The position numbers and the translations under genes were made by a program. A stretch of DNA of 64,000 nt from assembly GCA_963675995.2 (NCBI GenBank), contig CAXXIY010000002.1, forward strand, positions 2,852,001 to 2,916,000. The letters are read 5' to 3'. This DNA comes from JAAFHB01 sp963675995. Lineage in GTDB: Bacteria; Bacteroidota; Bacteroidia; Bacteroidales; Prolixibacteraceae. The notes beneath the pieces were generated by a model. The model searched no databases. It saw only the letters and a program-made list of their open reading frames with translations, and was not told where the DNA came from. Positions 25,488 to 35,423 of this stretch are shown in pieces; the stretch's first letter is position 1; the number at the start of each line of letters is the position of its first letter.

Positions 25488-26695
25488 AACCAATGTTCCC
25501 AAAGATTGAAACTAATATTAAATTTAAGGTAACTCTCCTGAATTAACTGACTGGTAAGGGTACCTTGTCTGCCTGCCTCCAAAGAGAAATTAAATGAATT
25601 CCGGTCCCTTTTCATCGGGAATGAAACACCACAAGTTGCTGCATAACTCTTAATCTGCGTTCCATAAATATTCAAATAACCGGTTTGATACAATGCCCCA
25701 AGCCTATACTTTTTTGTTTGCCACATCCGCAGCGGATCATATTTTGGTGCAATTTCCACACCAAAATGAAAACTATTATTAACAGAAAACCGTTTCGAAT
25801 CAGCGGTCAACTCAGCAGCTCTCCAATCACTCCGGTTAAAATCGAATGTTACAACATACTTGCTTTTATACCCGAGAGCCATCCCAATACCTTGTTTCGT
25901 AGGAAGTTTGATCTGGTTTCCTTTATCGATCGAGCTAAGGATAGTGGTAGAACCAGATTTTATAGTTATGGTGGATGAACCGTTTAAGTAACTGCTGATA
26001 TCAGCAATACCCCCTAAAGTAAAAACGGTATTTTTGCTCAGCTTAGTCAGGAACTGAAAACCAGGCTTCAGGGCTGCACCAACATAATTAACGTTATCAA
26101 CCCTGGTTATTGCAGAACCGATTGGAGGTGTATCTTCAGTAGTTTTAACAATATTTCCCCATAATAAAGAACCCTTTACGCCGAGAGAGAAATATTTGTT
26201 GATCAATATCCCAAGAAGTCCGGAGGCTTCACTTAATCCACCTTCCCCCTTATAAGTAACCGGGTAACTATAATTGGTCCCTTCAAGACTCTTTGTGCTG
26301 AAAATGGTATAACCTACACTACTTTTGGGATTTAAAGAAAATCCTGCTGAAAAAGTCTTGTTAATGGGAAAGGCGAAAGATGCCCAGCTTAGATTTCCGT
26401 TCAACACATTTACAGATTTAAACTGATTTTTAAGGTTGGAGAGTCTAAAATTTATTCCGGCATCTGTAGCAAGACTTTGTCTTGGAATTGAAGTTAGAGA
26501 AGCAGGGTTGGATAAATTTAAAAACAGATCGGAACGCAAAGCAATTCCGGTTCCGCCCATTCCCATATTACGACCTCCATCAGCATTTTCCAGCTCGCCT
26601 ATACCAAAGATGGAATAGGGGGAATTCGTATTATTCTGCCCTGAGGTGAGAAAAACAGACAGTGAAAATAATAACATCAATAGTAACCGTCTCAT
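25466..26695 (-). CDS. Outer-membrane beta-barrel protein, FadL/OmpP1-like
   Basis: A 409-residue exported protein with signal peptide (cleavage near LTSGQN). The N-terminal SPYSIFGIGELENADGGRNMGMGGTGIALRSDLFLNLSNPASL is typical of Bacteroidota FadL-like barrels, and the remainder alternates amphipathic beta strands, ending in an aromatic-rich strand (FNLWEHWFIPRKYD). It is likely an outer-membrane channel or structural protein; the substrate is unknown. It lies 80 bases downstream of the DUF4270 gene on the same strand and may be co-transcribed. Its 3' end overlaps the DUF1003 remnant. Confidence 0.8.
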   Translation of the reverse strand: MRRLLLMLLFSLSVFLTSGQNNTNSPYSIFGIGELENADGGRNMGMGGTGIALRSDLFLNLSNPASLTSIPRQSLATDAGINFRLSNLKNQFKSVNVLNGNLSWASFAFPINKTFSAGFSLNPKSSVGYTIFSTKSLEGTNYSYPVTYKGEGGLSEASGLLGILINKYFSLGVKGSLLWGNIVKTTEDTPPIGSAITRVDNVNYVGAALKPGFQFLTKLSKNTVFTLGGIADISSYLNGSSTITIKSGSTTILSSIDKGNQIKLPTKQGIGMALGYKSKYVVTFDFNRSDWRAAELTADSKRFSVNNSFHFGVEIAPKYDPLRMWQTKKYRLGALYQTGYLNIYGTQIKSYAATCGVSFPMKRDRNSFNFSLEAGRQGTLTSQLIQESYLKFNISFNLWEHWFIPRKYD

Positions 26696-26775
26696 TCCAG
26701 AGTTTTATTTTTAATTAATTGATTTAATGGATGATGGAAACCAGTATTTTCTGACTGGAATCAATTTTGAATACA

Positions 26776-28104
26776 CTAATTACTCTTATCGATGTAGCAG
26801 TAAACGTTCAATTTTACGTTATCCTTTTTAGTATCCGTTCCTATGAATGCAAAAGGATTTATTTTCTTACCAGAACTCGTAGCTACCGTTCCAATCAACA
26901 GAGCGTGGTCTGAAACCGTTCCATCTGCGATTTCCGTATCGAAGAATTGAGTCACATCAATCATATAATAAGGCAGTTGATCAACATTTGACGGAACAAC
27001 TTTTGTCGCATATATATTTCCCTGAGTATTTGAATATTGAGAAGTAATCATGTTTTTGTGATCGACAATATAAACAGATAATGAATCCGGTAAAGGGTTA
27101 TTATCAGAGTACGACTCCTTCAACGGAGTCATCTGGAGTGTAGCCGCGATGAAAGCCACGTTTTTGCCAAAGCCCTTCACATAATCGACACCCGGAATTT
27201 TTATCTTAGTATATATTCCGCTACCACCCTGAACCATGGTTAAATTTGAAGTGAGAGCACTGGAAAGTTGAGTTTTTTGCAGGCCAATGGATTGGATAAG
27301 ACTTCCGGAAACATTACTGGTAATTTTATTGTACCAAACATCTTCAGAGGAGATGGGAAAAGAGAAATAAGTTTTAATCTTCGAGTCGCTCACATTCAGC
27401 AACTGATGGTAGTACACCCGGCAAGAGATCGAATCATGTAAAAATCCGAGAGCTGCCTGATTTTGATTTTCAGTGCAAACCAGAGCCATTCCCCTGAAAT
27501 AATCCTTAAAATATGTGGAATTAGTCAATGTGTCATTTTTATTCAATATTTTATTAAATAATTCTTTCCCAAAAACATCCGAAAGATGAAAATAAATAGG
27601 TCCTTTGGTTTTGGGTGTGGGATAGAAGCTTTTTTCGGCAAGGTTAGCGTCATAAGTTAAAAATGAGGAGTTATTGTACAAATAACCATCCGTATTCAAT
27701 TTTAAAACTTTAGAAACTCGTTTTACTTTAAAGGATAGTAATTTGGTTGTATCCCCTATGTAATAGCCATCGTAATTCATTTTGATTACCAAAGAATCAT
27801 AAACCAGATCGGTGGCTGTTGTCGAAGATGATCCGCTGTTTAATTCGAAAAAGGGGCTACAGGTTACTGTTCCAGTATATATGTTCGAGTAACCTCCTAC
27901 CAATAATCTGTTCAGTTTACTCGAAACAATTGAATCAAAACGAACAGTCGAGGCAACAATCTTCATCGTATCAATCAAAACTACACCCGAACTTGAATCA
28001 ACAAAATTCTGTCCCTGCTCAAAATCTTTAAGACTTGAAAAATTACACGAAACAAGTATTGCAATCAATAGTAATCCAACTATACAGCGAAAAAATCTTA
28101 CCAT
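26776..28104 (-). CDS. DUF4270 lipoprotein
   Basis: A 442-residue protein with a clear lipobox LVSC near residue 20, so it is anchored in a membrane, probably the outer one. The body matches DUF4270 in pattern (VDTMKIVASTVRFDSIVSS, LLVGGYSNIYTGTV, YYHQLL, a late YMIDVTQFF). The family is confined to Bacteroidota and has no established function; members often lie near kelch and outer-membrane proteins, as here. It is divergent from the kelch gene at 28402 and precedes the barrel gene at 26695. Confidence 0.83.
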   Translation of the reverse strand: MVRFFRCIVGLLLIAILVSCNFSSLKDFEQGQNFVDSSSGVVLIDTMKIVASTVRFDSIVSSKLNRLLVGGYSNIYTGTVTCSPFFELNSGSSSTTATDLVYDSLVIKMNYDGYYIGDTTKLLSFKVKRVSKVLKLNTDGYLYNNSSFLTYDANLAEKSFYPTPKTKGPIYFHLSDVFGKELFNKILNKNDTLTNSTYFKDYFRGMALVCTENQNQAALGFLHDSISCRVYYHQLLNVSDSKIKTYFSFPISSEDVWYNKITSNVSGSLIQSIGLQKTQLSSALTSNLTMVQGGSGIYTKIKIPGVDYVKGFGKNVAFIAATLQMTPLKESYSDNNPLPDSLSVYIVDHKNMITSQYSNTQGNIYATKVVPSNVDQLPYYMIDVTQFFDTEIADGTVSDHALLIGTVATSSGKKINPFAFIGTDTKKDNVKLNVYCYIDKSN

Positions 28105-28401
28105 TATTTTTTCCTACGAAAGTATTTCAAGTTTTTAGTAGACCCGAAATTATTATACCAACGCCACATTTTAACCGACGAATAAATTTAAGAAATGGTC
28201 AATTTAATATGTTTTATATTGTAATACAATACATTAATCAAAACGACAAGATTCTTAAATAAATTTATCCGGATCATAAACCGGTTAATCGGTCAAATAG
28301 GGCTTTATATCGGTCAGGAAGCACATTTGGTTCTGTTTCGTTTTTAAAGCTCTTTCGGCTTCCATAGTTTTGAAAAAGTTTTAAAAACAAATTAATTGCG
28401 G

Positions 28402-29388
28402 ATGAAAAAATTATTTTTAATGGTTATGGTTCTTGTACTTTTTTTAGGTTGCAAAAAAAGTACTGTGGAATATATTGGAAACTGGATAAAAAGGTCAGAT
28501 TTTGAAGGAATTCCAAGAGGTAGTGCAGTCTCGTTTGTTTTAGGTGACAAGGTATATTTCGGAACTGGTTTCAACAGTGGCCAGGATACTGAATATCTGA
28601 AAGATTTCTGGATGTATGACATGACACGCGATTTCTGGACTAAATTAACCGATTTTCCTGGAGAACCACGAATTGGAGCAGTTGCCTTTACGATTAATGG
28701 TAAAGCCTATGTGGGGCTTGGATATAATGGAAAGGTAAAATTAAAAGATTTTTGGGAATTCAATCCGACAACAAATTTATGGACCCAAAAGGCCGATTTC
28801 TTAGGATCTGCCAGATACGGAGCAGTAGCATTCTCGCTGGGAAATAAAGGGTACGCGGGTACCGGTTACGATGATAATGACAACCGCGATTTTTATTCCT
28901 ACGATCCGACGACAAATACCTGGACGCAGATTGCAAGTATGGGAGGTTCAAAACGCCAATATGGAGTTGCCTTTACGATAAATGAAAAAGCATATGTAAC
29001 CACTGGAATCAATAACGGAGTTAACCAGACTGATTTATGGATGTTTGATCCAACGACTGGCGCCTGGACTCAAAAAGCAGCCATTAATTATGATACCTCA
29101 TGGACAATTGTCCGAAGCAGTGGAACAGCATTCACCCTTGGAAGCAAATGCTATGTTGGTTTTGGTTACAACTCAGGCGTACGAAAAGATTTCTGGGAGT
29201 ATGATCCGGCTCTCGATACCTGGACGAATAAAACAGATTTTGAAGGTAGTGCCCGGCAAAATGCTTCAAGTTTTGTAATCAATAACCGGGCATTCATTAT
29301 TGGTGGTCAAAGTTCAAGTTACTTCTTTGATGATATATGGGAACTAAAACCATACGATGCCGTTGATGATACAGATAATGGTATTTAA
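28402..29388 (+). CDS. Kelch-repeat (six-bladed propeller) lipoprotein
   Basis: A 328-residue protein with a lipobox (LFLGC) and six kelch units of about 47 residues. Each has a hydrophobic xAVAFxxxxKAYVGxGY strand followed by DFWxYDPTTNxWTQ, giving one closed beta-propeller. The start is the ATG at 28402; the frame can be extended by a TTG two codons earlier. Such Bacteroidota kelch lipoproteins are often partners of DUF4270 proteins, and the two genes are divergent here. Role is unknown; a binding or scaffold function at the cell surface is likely. No catalytic copper-site residues of galactose oxidase are visible. Confidence 0.88.
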   Translation: MKKLFLMVMVLVLFLGCKKSTVEYIGNWIKRSDFEGIPRGSAVSFVLGDKVYFGTGFNSGQDTEYLKDFWMYDMTRDFWTKLTDFPGEPRIGAVAFTINGKAYVGLGYNGKVKLKDFWEFNPTTNLWTQKADFLGSARYGAVAFSLGNKGYAGTGYDDNDNRDFYSYDPTTNTWTQIASMGGSKRQYGVAFTINEKAYVTTGINNGVNQTDLWMFDPTTGAWTQKAAINYDTSWTIVRSSGTAFTLGSKCYVGFGYNSGVRKDFWEYDPALDTWTNKTDFEGSARQNASSFVINNRAFIIGGQSSSYFFDDIWELKPYDAVDDTDNGI

Positions 29389-29447
29389 TAAATAAAAGAT
29401 TAACAGACAAAAATTTTTCGGCTGAACAAACCTACATCTATCGTTCG

Positions 29448-29494
29448 ACAATCGGTTTTTACCTCATGAGAGGTAGAAACCGATTGTTTTTTTA
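29448..29494 (+). terminator. Strong intrinsic terminator after the kelch gene
   Basis: An 18-base-pair stem (29448-29465 with 29470-29487, one G-U pair) with an ATGA loop is followed by six T residues. It lies about 60 bases after the kelch stop codon. Confidence 0.92.
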
Positions 29495-29942
29495 TGGAAA
29501 TATTTGGAATATCTCAGAAGTTGAAGTGATTAATATAAAGGTCTCAGCATCGAGCTAAATCGCGGTAAACATCTCAATATCTGCAATTAAAATCCAAATA
29601 ATTGACTAATCAGCAGCCATTTCCTTTTATTGATACGCTAAAGAAAGTCAGCCAGCCTCAAACCCAATGAGGTAATAAGCTACGAATAATTATCTTTGAC
29701 GGAAATATGAGCGTGATAAAAAACAATGGTGACACACTCTGTCATGGTCTGAGTTATTCTTAAATGACTATTTACTATAAAGATTCTCTGTACATTGAAG
29801 TAGTCAAACTTTAAATTTGTTAATAAAACATGCCGCAATATCATTTTTGAATTTCAAAATAAGTTGTTAATATTACGCCAATTTTCAGCGCAACCATCAC
29901 AATTGAAAATCATCTTTCTTTTGTATAAAAATTTACATATAT
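29495..29942. other. Intergenic stretch upstream of the LytTR regulator, no gene seen
   Basis: About 450 AT-rich bases with no coding frame that I can support on either strand. A TAAATTTG box at 29812-29819 fits the -7 consensus but lies 123 bases from the next start codon and has no good -33 partner. Confidence 0.5.
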
Positions 29943-30662
29943 ATGAACTGCATAATTATTGACGACGAAGTTCCCGCCATTGATTCTTTAAAAGAGATGA
30001 TAGGACGATTGCCTTTCCTTAATCTATTACAATGCTTTACAAATCCTTTTGAAGGACTTGAGTTCATACAGGAGAACATGGTAAATCTCGTTTTTCTCGA
30101 TGTTGAAATGCCATTGATAAACGGTATTGAGCTCATGAAAAGCCTCAGGATTCGTCCGCAGGTCATCTTTACTGCTAATTCAAATCAACATGCTATTTCT
30201 GGGTACGACCTTGATGCAACAGATTATTTATTAAAACCGCTCACTTTCGACAGGTTATTAAAGGCCGTCAATAAAGCAAGTCAAATCCACCGATACACAG
30301 AACTATCAGGGAATAATTACACCTATCATGAAAAGAATCCAAATCTTGATTTTATTTTGGTTAAAACCGGGTATAATACAATTAGGATAGATTTGGATGA
30401 TATTCTCTATTGTGAGGGGTTAAAAGACTATATTAAAATACATGTTACAGGGAAGACCATTGTAACCCAGAACAGTTTAAAAAAATTTGAAGAGATACTA
30501 CCTGAGGACCGATTTATTAGAATACACAAGTCGTTTATCATTCCACTGGCGAAAATTGATACAATTCAAAACAACCGGATTGTGATTGGCAAATCGATTA
30601 TTCCCATCGGCGATAACTACAAATCTAAATTCAACCATAAAATATTATCAGTCAACGTATAA
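29943..30662 (+). CDS. LytTR-family response regulator
   Basis: A 239-residue two-domain regulator. The receiver (1-120) has the acidic pair D7-D8, the phosphoacceptor D53 in VFLDVEMPLINGIELM and the YLLKPL lysine. The LytTR DNA-binding domain follows (about 135-239: DILYCEGLKDYIKIHV, FIRIHKSFIIPLAKI). Genes of this type usually sit beside a LytS-like histidine kinase (7TM-5TM or His_kinase PF06580), but none is present here, so it is an orphan. The convergent neighbour is a TonB-dependent receptor, with stops two bases apart. Confidence 0.92.
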   Translation: MNCIIIDDEVPAIDSLKEMIGRLPFLNLLQCFTNPFEGLEFIQENMVNLVFLDVEMPLINGIELMKSLRIRPQVIFTANSNQHAISGYDLDATDYLLKPLTFDRLLKAVNKASQIHRYTELSGNNYTYHEKNPNLDFILVKTGYNTIRIDLDDILYCEGLKDYIKIHVTGKTIVTQNSLKKFEEILPEDRFIRIHKSFIIPLAKIDTIQNNRIVIGKSIIPIGDNYKSKFNHKILSVNV

Positions 30663-30664
30663 AC

Positions 30665-33055
30665 TTAAAACTCCAGTTTAATTGAAGCTACAGGAACTAT
30701 ACCTACTGTTTTAGAAGTTGATTCAATGATTTTGCCCGACAGGTAAGAAAAACTATTTCGGATGATATTTTTTCTATTCTCAATATTCTGAATATCAATC
30801 ATAAAAATCCATGCTTTTTTAATTTTGTTCAAACGGAAACTGAATCCCATATCAACTCTTTGATAATAAGGCAATCGCTCGCCGTAGGTATTTGAAATTT
30901 CATATACAATCCGCTTATTTGTAATACTTTGTGTCGTATTAACCGGTGTATACCTAAACCCGCCTCTCGTTAGTGCTTTTAAATTGAAACCAACGGAGTT
31001 TTGCCTTTCACGACCAACAGCAAATTCCTTACCTGCAGTCAGGTTACAGATAAAATTGCTATTATAATACGTGTTATACCAATTTCCATCCGGGGCTTTG
31101 TACTTCGAGTCGAAGAGTGAAGTGGTCAATAAAAAATAGTATCCATGAGTAAAATCCTTCTCAATGGTCAGATCAAATCCTTTGTTTACTCCTCTCCCGT
31201 TATTGGCCAAAATGAGATCAGGTAAACCATAGGAAGCGTTCAGGATTGAATACTGACTTTGGGTACTTACACCGACAGGAACATGATAAAGTGATTGATA
31301 GTAAACCTCCAAACCCACGCGCCAGTCTGAACCAATTTGTTTGTTGTACCCGGCAACAAAATGGCAGGCCTTAATTGTTTTTAAATTGCTATTGATGTCA
31401 CTTCGATGGGTTTTATCAATCTTAATCCTGTAATTATAAATCGAGAGCGGTTCAACCCTGGAGTGGAGTCCACATCCAAAACTAAGCACCTGACTGAATG
31501 GCAGGTTAAAGACCAATCCTAGCCGCGGTTCCCAAACCAGCTCCCGGGTAATGGCCGAATGAAATAAATGTAATCCGGTGTTGATCTCGATCGCATCGGC
31601 CGGTTTATATTTCCACTGCGCAAAATAGCTGTTGTACCATCCGCCGGTTTTTGTATTCAGAAGGGTATCATAAACAGCAGCGGAGATAAGACGTTTTGCA
31701 AAAAGGTCTCCCGAAACGATATTAAGATTAATACCAATCCTGAGTATGTGATAAACACTGAACTTATGATTATACAATGAAGACAACCTGAATGATGGAT
31801 ATTTAAAAGATTCGGAATAGGTGATCGTCTTTCGTAATAAGGTATCAACCTGATCGTCGTCAGCAATATCTTTTTGAAAAGTAAAACCAACAGTGGTACG
31901 GAGATACGATTTTGAATCGGGTAAAACCAACAGATGTTTTATACCTGCCACTGCCATAAAATGGTTCTCGAGGTACTCACTTTTGTCGGCACCGCTTTTA
32001 ATCTTTGCAGGATCAGTTGAAGCAACGTCCCCTACCCTGCTTGAACCGCCAACGCTGAAAAACTCAAAGGTTCCCCGTTTTTTGGTTTTAATAGTTGCTT
32101 TAAGTGCCCAATCCTTCGAAGAGGGGACAATTCCAACCTGCTCAATGTCTATAATTCCATATTTGGTCAAAAAATCGAAATTGGCATACCTGAAGTTTCC
32201 AAACCAGGAACTCCCCGTCGTTTTCCCCAATGGCCCTTCGGCCGAAGCTTCTGCACCCACGACACTGATTCCCAATGAAAATTCGGGCTTTGACGCATTT
32301 CCGTTTCTAAGATTAAGATCCATAACTCCAGAAAAGGCATTCCCGTATTCTGCAGGGAAAGCGCCGGAAAAAAAATCAAAACCGGAAAGGGAATTGGAAG
32401 AGATTATCGAGAAAGCTCCTCCTGAACCTCCCTGTCCATTGGCCAGATGATTCGGATTGGGAATCTCGATCCCTTCGAGACGCCAAAGGAGCCCGCGCGG
32501 GGAATTTCCACGAATAACAATCTCATTATTATCGTCACTGTTACCTGATGCGACACCTGGGAAATTAGCCACCATCCGCAAAGGGTCGTAGAAACCACCT
32601 GCATATCGTGACGCATCCTGACTTGTTAAAGTTCGGGCGCTGACAGCTGCCATCGGGTTAATATGGCGCCCCGCCCTTCCAATAACAGCAATTTCGCCTG
32701 TCTGCTGATGCTGCTCAGTGAGTTCGACCGTCAAATTCACCTCTTTTCCGGTTCCCACCTGGATATCCTTTATAACCCGGGTGGCGTATCCCACAAAAGA
32801 GACTTTTAAGGTATGCCTGCCGGGAGAAACCATCATGCTAAACCTCCCGGAAGAATTGGTTGAAACACCTGGTATATCCGGCAATGTTTCCAGTTGGACA
32901 GAGGCACCGGGTAAGGCTATCCGGCTTTCAGCATCCACAATAACTCCCGTAAGTCTTTGATAATAGGATTGTCCGCAACTGAGATCAGAAAAAAAGAGAA
33001 AAAGCGACGCAAAAACAATAATTTTCAGAAGAATATGATTCGATAGATATCGCAT
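30665..33055 (-). CDS. TonB-dependent outer-membrane receptor, no SusD partner
   Basis: A 796-residue receptor. After a signal peptide come a carboxypeptidase-regulatory-like domain (about 33-110: LTGVIVDAESRIALPGASVQLE), a plug domain (about 120-240, with IVIRGNSPRGLLWRLEGIEIPNPNHLA) and a beta-barrel ending in the Phe-terminal strand VASIKLEF. It uses TonB energy to import a substrate such as a metal chelate, vitamin or small peptide. It lacks the SusC length and has no SusD gene next to it. Its ATG shares one base with the stop of the DUF4349 gene upstream, so the two are translationally coupled. Confidence 0.9.
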   Translation of the reverse strand: MRYLSNHILLKIIVFASLFLFFSDLSCGQSYYQRLTGVIVDAESRIALPGASVQLETLPDIPGVSTNSSGRFSMMVSPGRHTLKVSFVGYATRVIKDIQVGTGKEVNLTVELTEQHQQTGEIAVIGRAGRHINPMAAVSARTLTSQDASRYAGGFYDPLRMVANFPGVASGNSDDNNEIVIRGNSPRGLLWRLEGIEIPNPNHLANGQGGSGGAFSIISSNSLSGFDFFSGAFPAEYGNAFSGVMDLNLRNGNASKPEFSLGISVVGAEASAEGPLGKTTGSSWFGNFRYANFDFLTKYGIIDIEQVGIVPSSKDWALKATIKTKKRGTFEFFSVGGSSRVGDVASTDPAKIKSGADKSEYLENHFMAVAGIKHLLVLPDSKSYLRTTVGFTFQKDIADDDQVDTLLRKTITYSESFKYPSFRLSSLYNHKFSVYHILRIGINLNIVSGDLFAKRLISAAVYDTLLNTKTGGWYNSYFAQWKYKPADAIEINTGLHLFHSAITRELVWEPRLGLVFNLPFSQVLSFGCGLHSRVEPLSIYNYRIKIDKTHRSDINSNLKTIKACHFVAGYNKQIGSDWRVGLEVYYQSLYHVPVGVSTQSQYSILNASYGLPDLILANNGRGVNKGFDLTIEKDFTHGYYFLLTTSLFDSKYKAPDGNWYNTYYNSNFICNLTAGKEFAVGRERQNSVGFNLKALTRGGFRYTPVNTTQSITNKRIVYEISNTYGERLPYYQRVDMGFSFRLNKIKKAWIFMIDIQNIENRKNIIRNSFSYLSGKIIESTSKTVGIVPVASIKLEF

Positions 33056-33927
33056 TAATCGACACTTTTCTTTCTTTGTTTAACCCATTTCCAGATAGAG
33101 ACTATGATTGCAACAATGATCCAGAATGGCCAGAGTCTGATGAGCAGGAGAAGGAAATCAATGAACCCATTCCAACCATTGGACAACGATTGTTTGAACC
33201 GCTCCGTAAACTGATCCCTGTCTTTCGGTGTAAACCTGAATTCTTTCACCTTTGTAATCCTAAGATCCAGGGTACTGAAAGCCACTAAATCACTTAAATA
33301 GTTGAGCCGGCCGGCCGAACTCTCGATCTCTTCCTCGATGATCCGTGTTTTCTCCTCAATCTCAAGGATATCTTTCACCGATTTTGCCTGCTTCAATAGA
33401 TCGTTGTATCGTTTCAGGTAGTTTCTCTTGTTTGCAAGCCGCGTTTCCAAATCAATAAAATCAGCAGTCACATCGCGGGCATCTATCTCTTTGTAGGTGA
33501 TCTGTCCATTCCCCGTTTCAATCTTCAGAATAAACGGATCAAGCCTAACCGATGGAATCCGGATTTTGAGCTGATAGGATGATTCATAATCGGAGTTATC
33601 CAGGCTCTCATTGGCATAATAGCCGCCAAAATAGTTAACTAAAGCATCAATTTCAGACTTAGCCTTCCCCAAATCAGAAACTTTCAAACCTAATCGCCCA
33701 TCCCTGATGATTTTCTTTTTGTCGACCTTATAATTAGCTATTTTTTCAGTCGCCTGTGGCGCATTACTAATGGATGTGGTTTCGACAGCCATTGCTCTTT
33801 CAGCCCGGGTGGCCACCTGAAAGCTTTTATCACCTGCCCCCTTTTCGGCACAGGATACAACGAATAACATGAATGTCAATAAGGCTAATGGTTTGCTAAT
33901 GTTTGATATCAATTTTGTATTCATCAT
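33055..33927 (-). CDS. DUF4349 lipoprotein
   Basis: A 290-residue protein with an N-terminal lipobox (FVVSC) and a C-terminal membrane helix (LLLLIRLWPFWIIVAIIVSI) followed by positive residues. Between them lies DUF4349: KKIIRDGRLGLKVSDLGKAKSEIDALV, a coiled-coil-like stretch (IDLETRLANKRNYLKRYNDLLKQAKSVKDILEIEEKTRIIEEEIESSAGR) and the short strand FSTLDLRI. The family role is unknown, likely envelope-related. It is coupled to the TonB-dependent receptor and 9 bases after a TonB-like gene. Confidence 0.87.
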   Translation of the reverse strand: MMNTKLISNISKPLALLTFMLFVVSCAEKGAGDKSFQVATRAERAMAVETTSISNAPQATEKIANYKVDKKKIIRDGRLGLKVSDLGKAKSEIDALVNYFGGYYANESLDNSDYESSYQLKIRIPSVRLDPFILKIETGNGQITYKEIDARDVTADFIDLETRLANKRNYLKRYNDLLKQAKSVKDILEIEEKTRIIEEEIESSAGRLNYLSDLVAFSTLDLRITKVKEFRFTPKDRDQFTERFKQSLSNGWNGFIDFLLLLIRLWPFWIIVAIIVSIWKWVKQRKKSVD

Positions 33928-33936
33928 ACCGGAGTT

Positions 33937-35148
33937 TTACTGGTTAAATATCTCCTTTACGCTATCTCTGAATGATTCAATAATATCGGGCAATTTGCCG
34001 GCCTCTGATTCAATCTTTTTCGATTCATTATTGAAATCCTCCCATTGACTGGCAATGCAGACAATCGTCGGGAATGTATTGATCTCTTCAGAATCAACAT
34101 ATAATTGCAGCCTCCATTTAAATAATCTGAAAATTGCACGTTGATGTGTTTTGTCGGTAAAATAAACTTCTATGGAATCATGCCTGCCATTGACAGAAAT
34201 CATGAATTTTAAATGGTCATCATCTGTAATCCTGAATTCATTAATAATAAATGGATTATTACAATTTAACCTGTTATAAATCGTTGAATCCGTAAATGTA
34301 ACAGGTTCTCTTCCCCCAATTCTGAAATTGTAAAAATCACCATTAAAAAAGGTGAGCGGATACCAATCCTGAGACATATGTTTTTTTACATTATATTTCC
34401 TGAGTAGCTCTCTTTTTTGCACGCCTTTAAAGGCTGATCCTGCCAATCGATCACTCTTTAACTTGTCATCCACGATTTTTCGGATATATTTATTTTGTGG
34501 TGTATAATCAATGAATGAATAGCAAAATTGATAATCCCTTGAATCAATTTCCCTGTATTCTTTGAAATTAAGGACTTTAATTGAATCGCTGATTTTTTCA
34601 CGATTCTTAATTATCTCCACTTTTTGTGCAGGGAGATAAAGTTCAATACTTTTGTCATGTGCAATTAACTGACTTAATTCATCATCTTCAATGGGTTTGA
34701 CGAACCTGACAGGTAAGGTGTAGCTACAACTTACCATTTTTCCACAAATTTCGCCGGGAATCCAGTTTGGCATCAGCTGTAAAATCCGGACAGCTTCTTC
34801 ATCGCATCCGCTGCCAATTCCACGGATCACTTTAATATTGCGGATCTTTCCGTCACTTTGTACGACAAAATTTGTAATTACAGTGCCGGAAGCACCTGTT
34901 TTCCTAGCCATATCGGGGTATTTCAAATTGGATTTGATAAACTTAATCATTTCCTTTTCTCCACCAGGGAAGTTGGGCATTCGCTCATATTGAATAAAAT
35001 TGCTTGTTGCTATGAACCCTTTTACATGTCCAATATGTATCGCTAAAGATTCAATATATTCCGATTTTGCGAAAGTATCGCAAACCAATGTAATCAAAGG
35101 AAGAATCAACAGCATTTTCAGCTTTCTGAACAGAAAATTTATTTTCAT
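33937..35148 (-). CDS. TonB C-terminal domain protein with long extra C-terminal region
   Basis: I take the ATG at 35148 as start; the frame runs back to 35250 through the dnaE relic, but that extension has no signal peptide. The 403-residue product has an N-terminal membrane anchor (LKMLLILPLITLVC), then a TonB_C-like domain (about 55-150: MPNFPGGEKEMIKFIKSNLKYP, GTVITNFVVQSDGKIRNIKVIRGIG, CDEEAVRILQLMPNWIPG). Residues 155-403 do not resemble any family that I know. It precedes DUF4349 and the TonB-dependent receptor, so it may energise or interact with that receptor. It lacks the long proline-rich linker of classical TonB. Confidence 0.75.
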   Translation of the reverse strand: MKINFLFRKLKMLLILPLITLVCDTFAKSEYIESLAIHIGHVKGFIATSNFIQYERMPNFPGGEKEMIKFIKSNLKYPDMARKTGASGTVITNFVVQSDGKIRNIKVIRGIGSGCDEEAVRILQLMPNWIPGEICGKMVSCSYTLPVRFVKPIEDDELSQLIAHDKSIELYLPAQKVEIIKNREKISDSIKVLNFKEYREIDSRDYQFCYSFIDYTPQNKYIRKIVDDKLKSDRLAGSAFKGVQKRELLRKYNVKKHMSQDWYPLTFFNGDFYNFRIGGREPVTFTDSTIYNRLNCNNPFIINEFRITDDDHLKFMISVNGRHDSIEVYFTDKTHQRAIFRLFKWRLQLYVDSEEINTFPTIVCIASQWEDFNNESKKIESEAGKLPDIIESFRDSVKEIFNQ

Positions 35149-35233
35149 CTGTAAATGATTTTTGATTACAATCAAAGGAAGCGAAAAAAAAACAGATTCG
35201 CAAACATGAATTAAGAAACAAAACTCTTTACCC

Positions 35234-35380
35234 TCACCCTCTCGGCTCACCTTTCACGGGAAGTTTGGCTAGCTTCTCCACCGCAACCGACGGGTGGGCG
35301 AATTCGGTAACCTCTTTTCCAGGGATCAGGTAAACGCCATGACCCGGGAACGGACAGTTTTTCAGATTGGGAGGGAAGTG
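35234..35380 (-). pseudogene. Relic of the 3' end of another dnaE gene
   Basis: Forty-eight codons plus stop translate to the same C-terminal sequence as the intact dnaE at 35672: HFPPNLKNCPFPGHGVYLIP... against HFPPSLKSWPFSGHGVYLIL.... I count 37 of 48 residues identical. Upstream of the first His the similarity stops abruptly at an in-frame stop codon. The divergence is too great for a recent duplication and fits the remnant of an older, related dnaE. Confidence 0.88.
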
Positions 35381-35423
35381 TTAGTAGTTGTCAGTGATAG
35401 CAAGCCCTATTATTATCGGCAAT

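Noticed and set aside
31893..32450. Plus-strand frame of 185 codons opposite the TonB receptor
   Set aside because: Shadow of the plug domain coding strand.
30665..33055. SusC-type receptor
   Set aside because: It is short for SusC, has no SusD neighbour and sits with DUF4349 and TonB-like genes.
35149..35250. N-terminal extension of the TonB-like protein
   Set aside because: It reads through the dnaE relic and lacks a signal peptide; the ATG at 35148 gives a normal membrane anchor.
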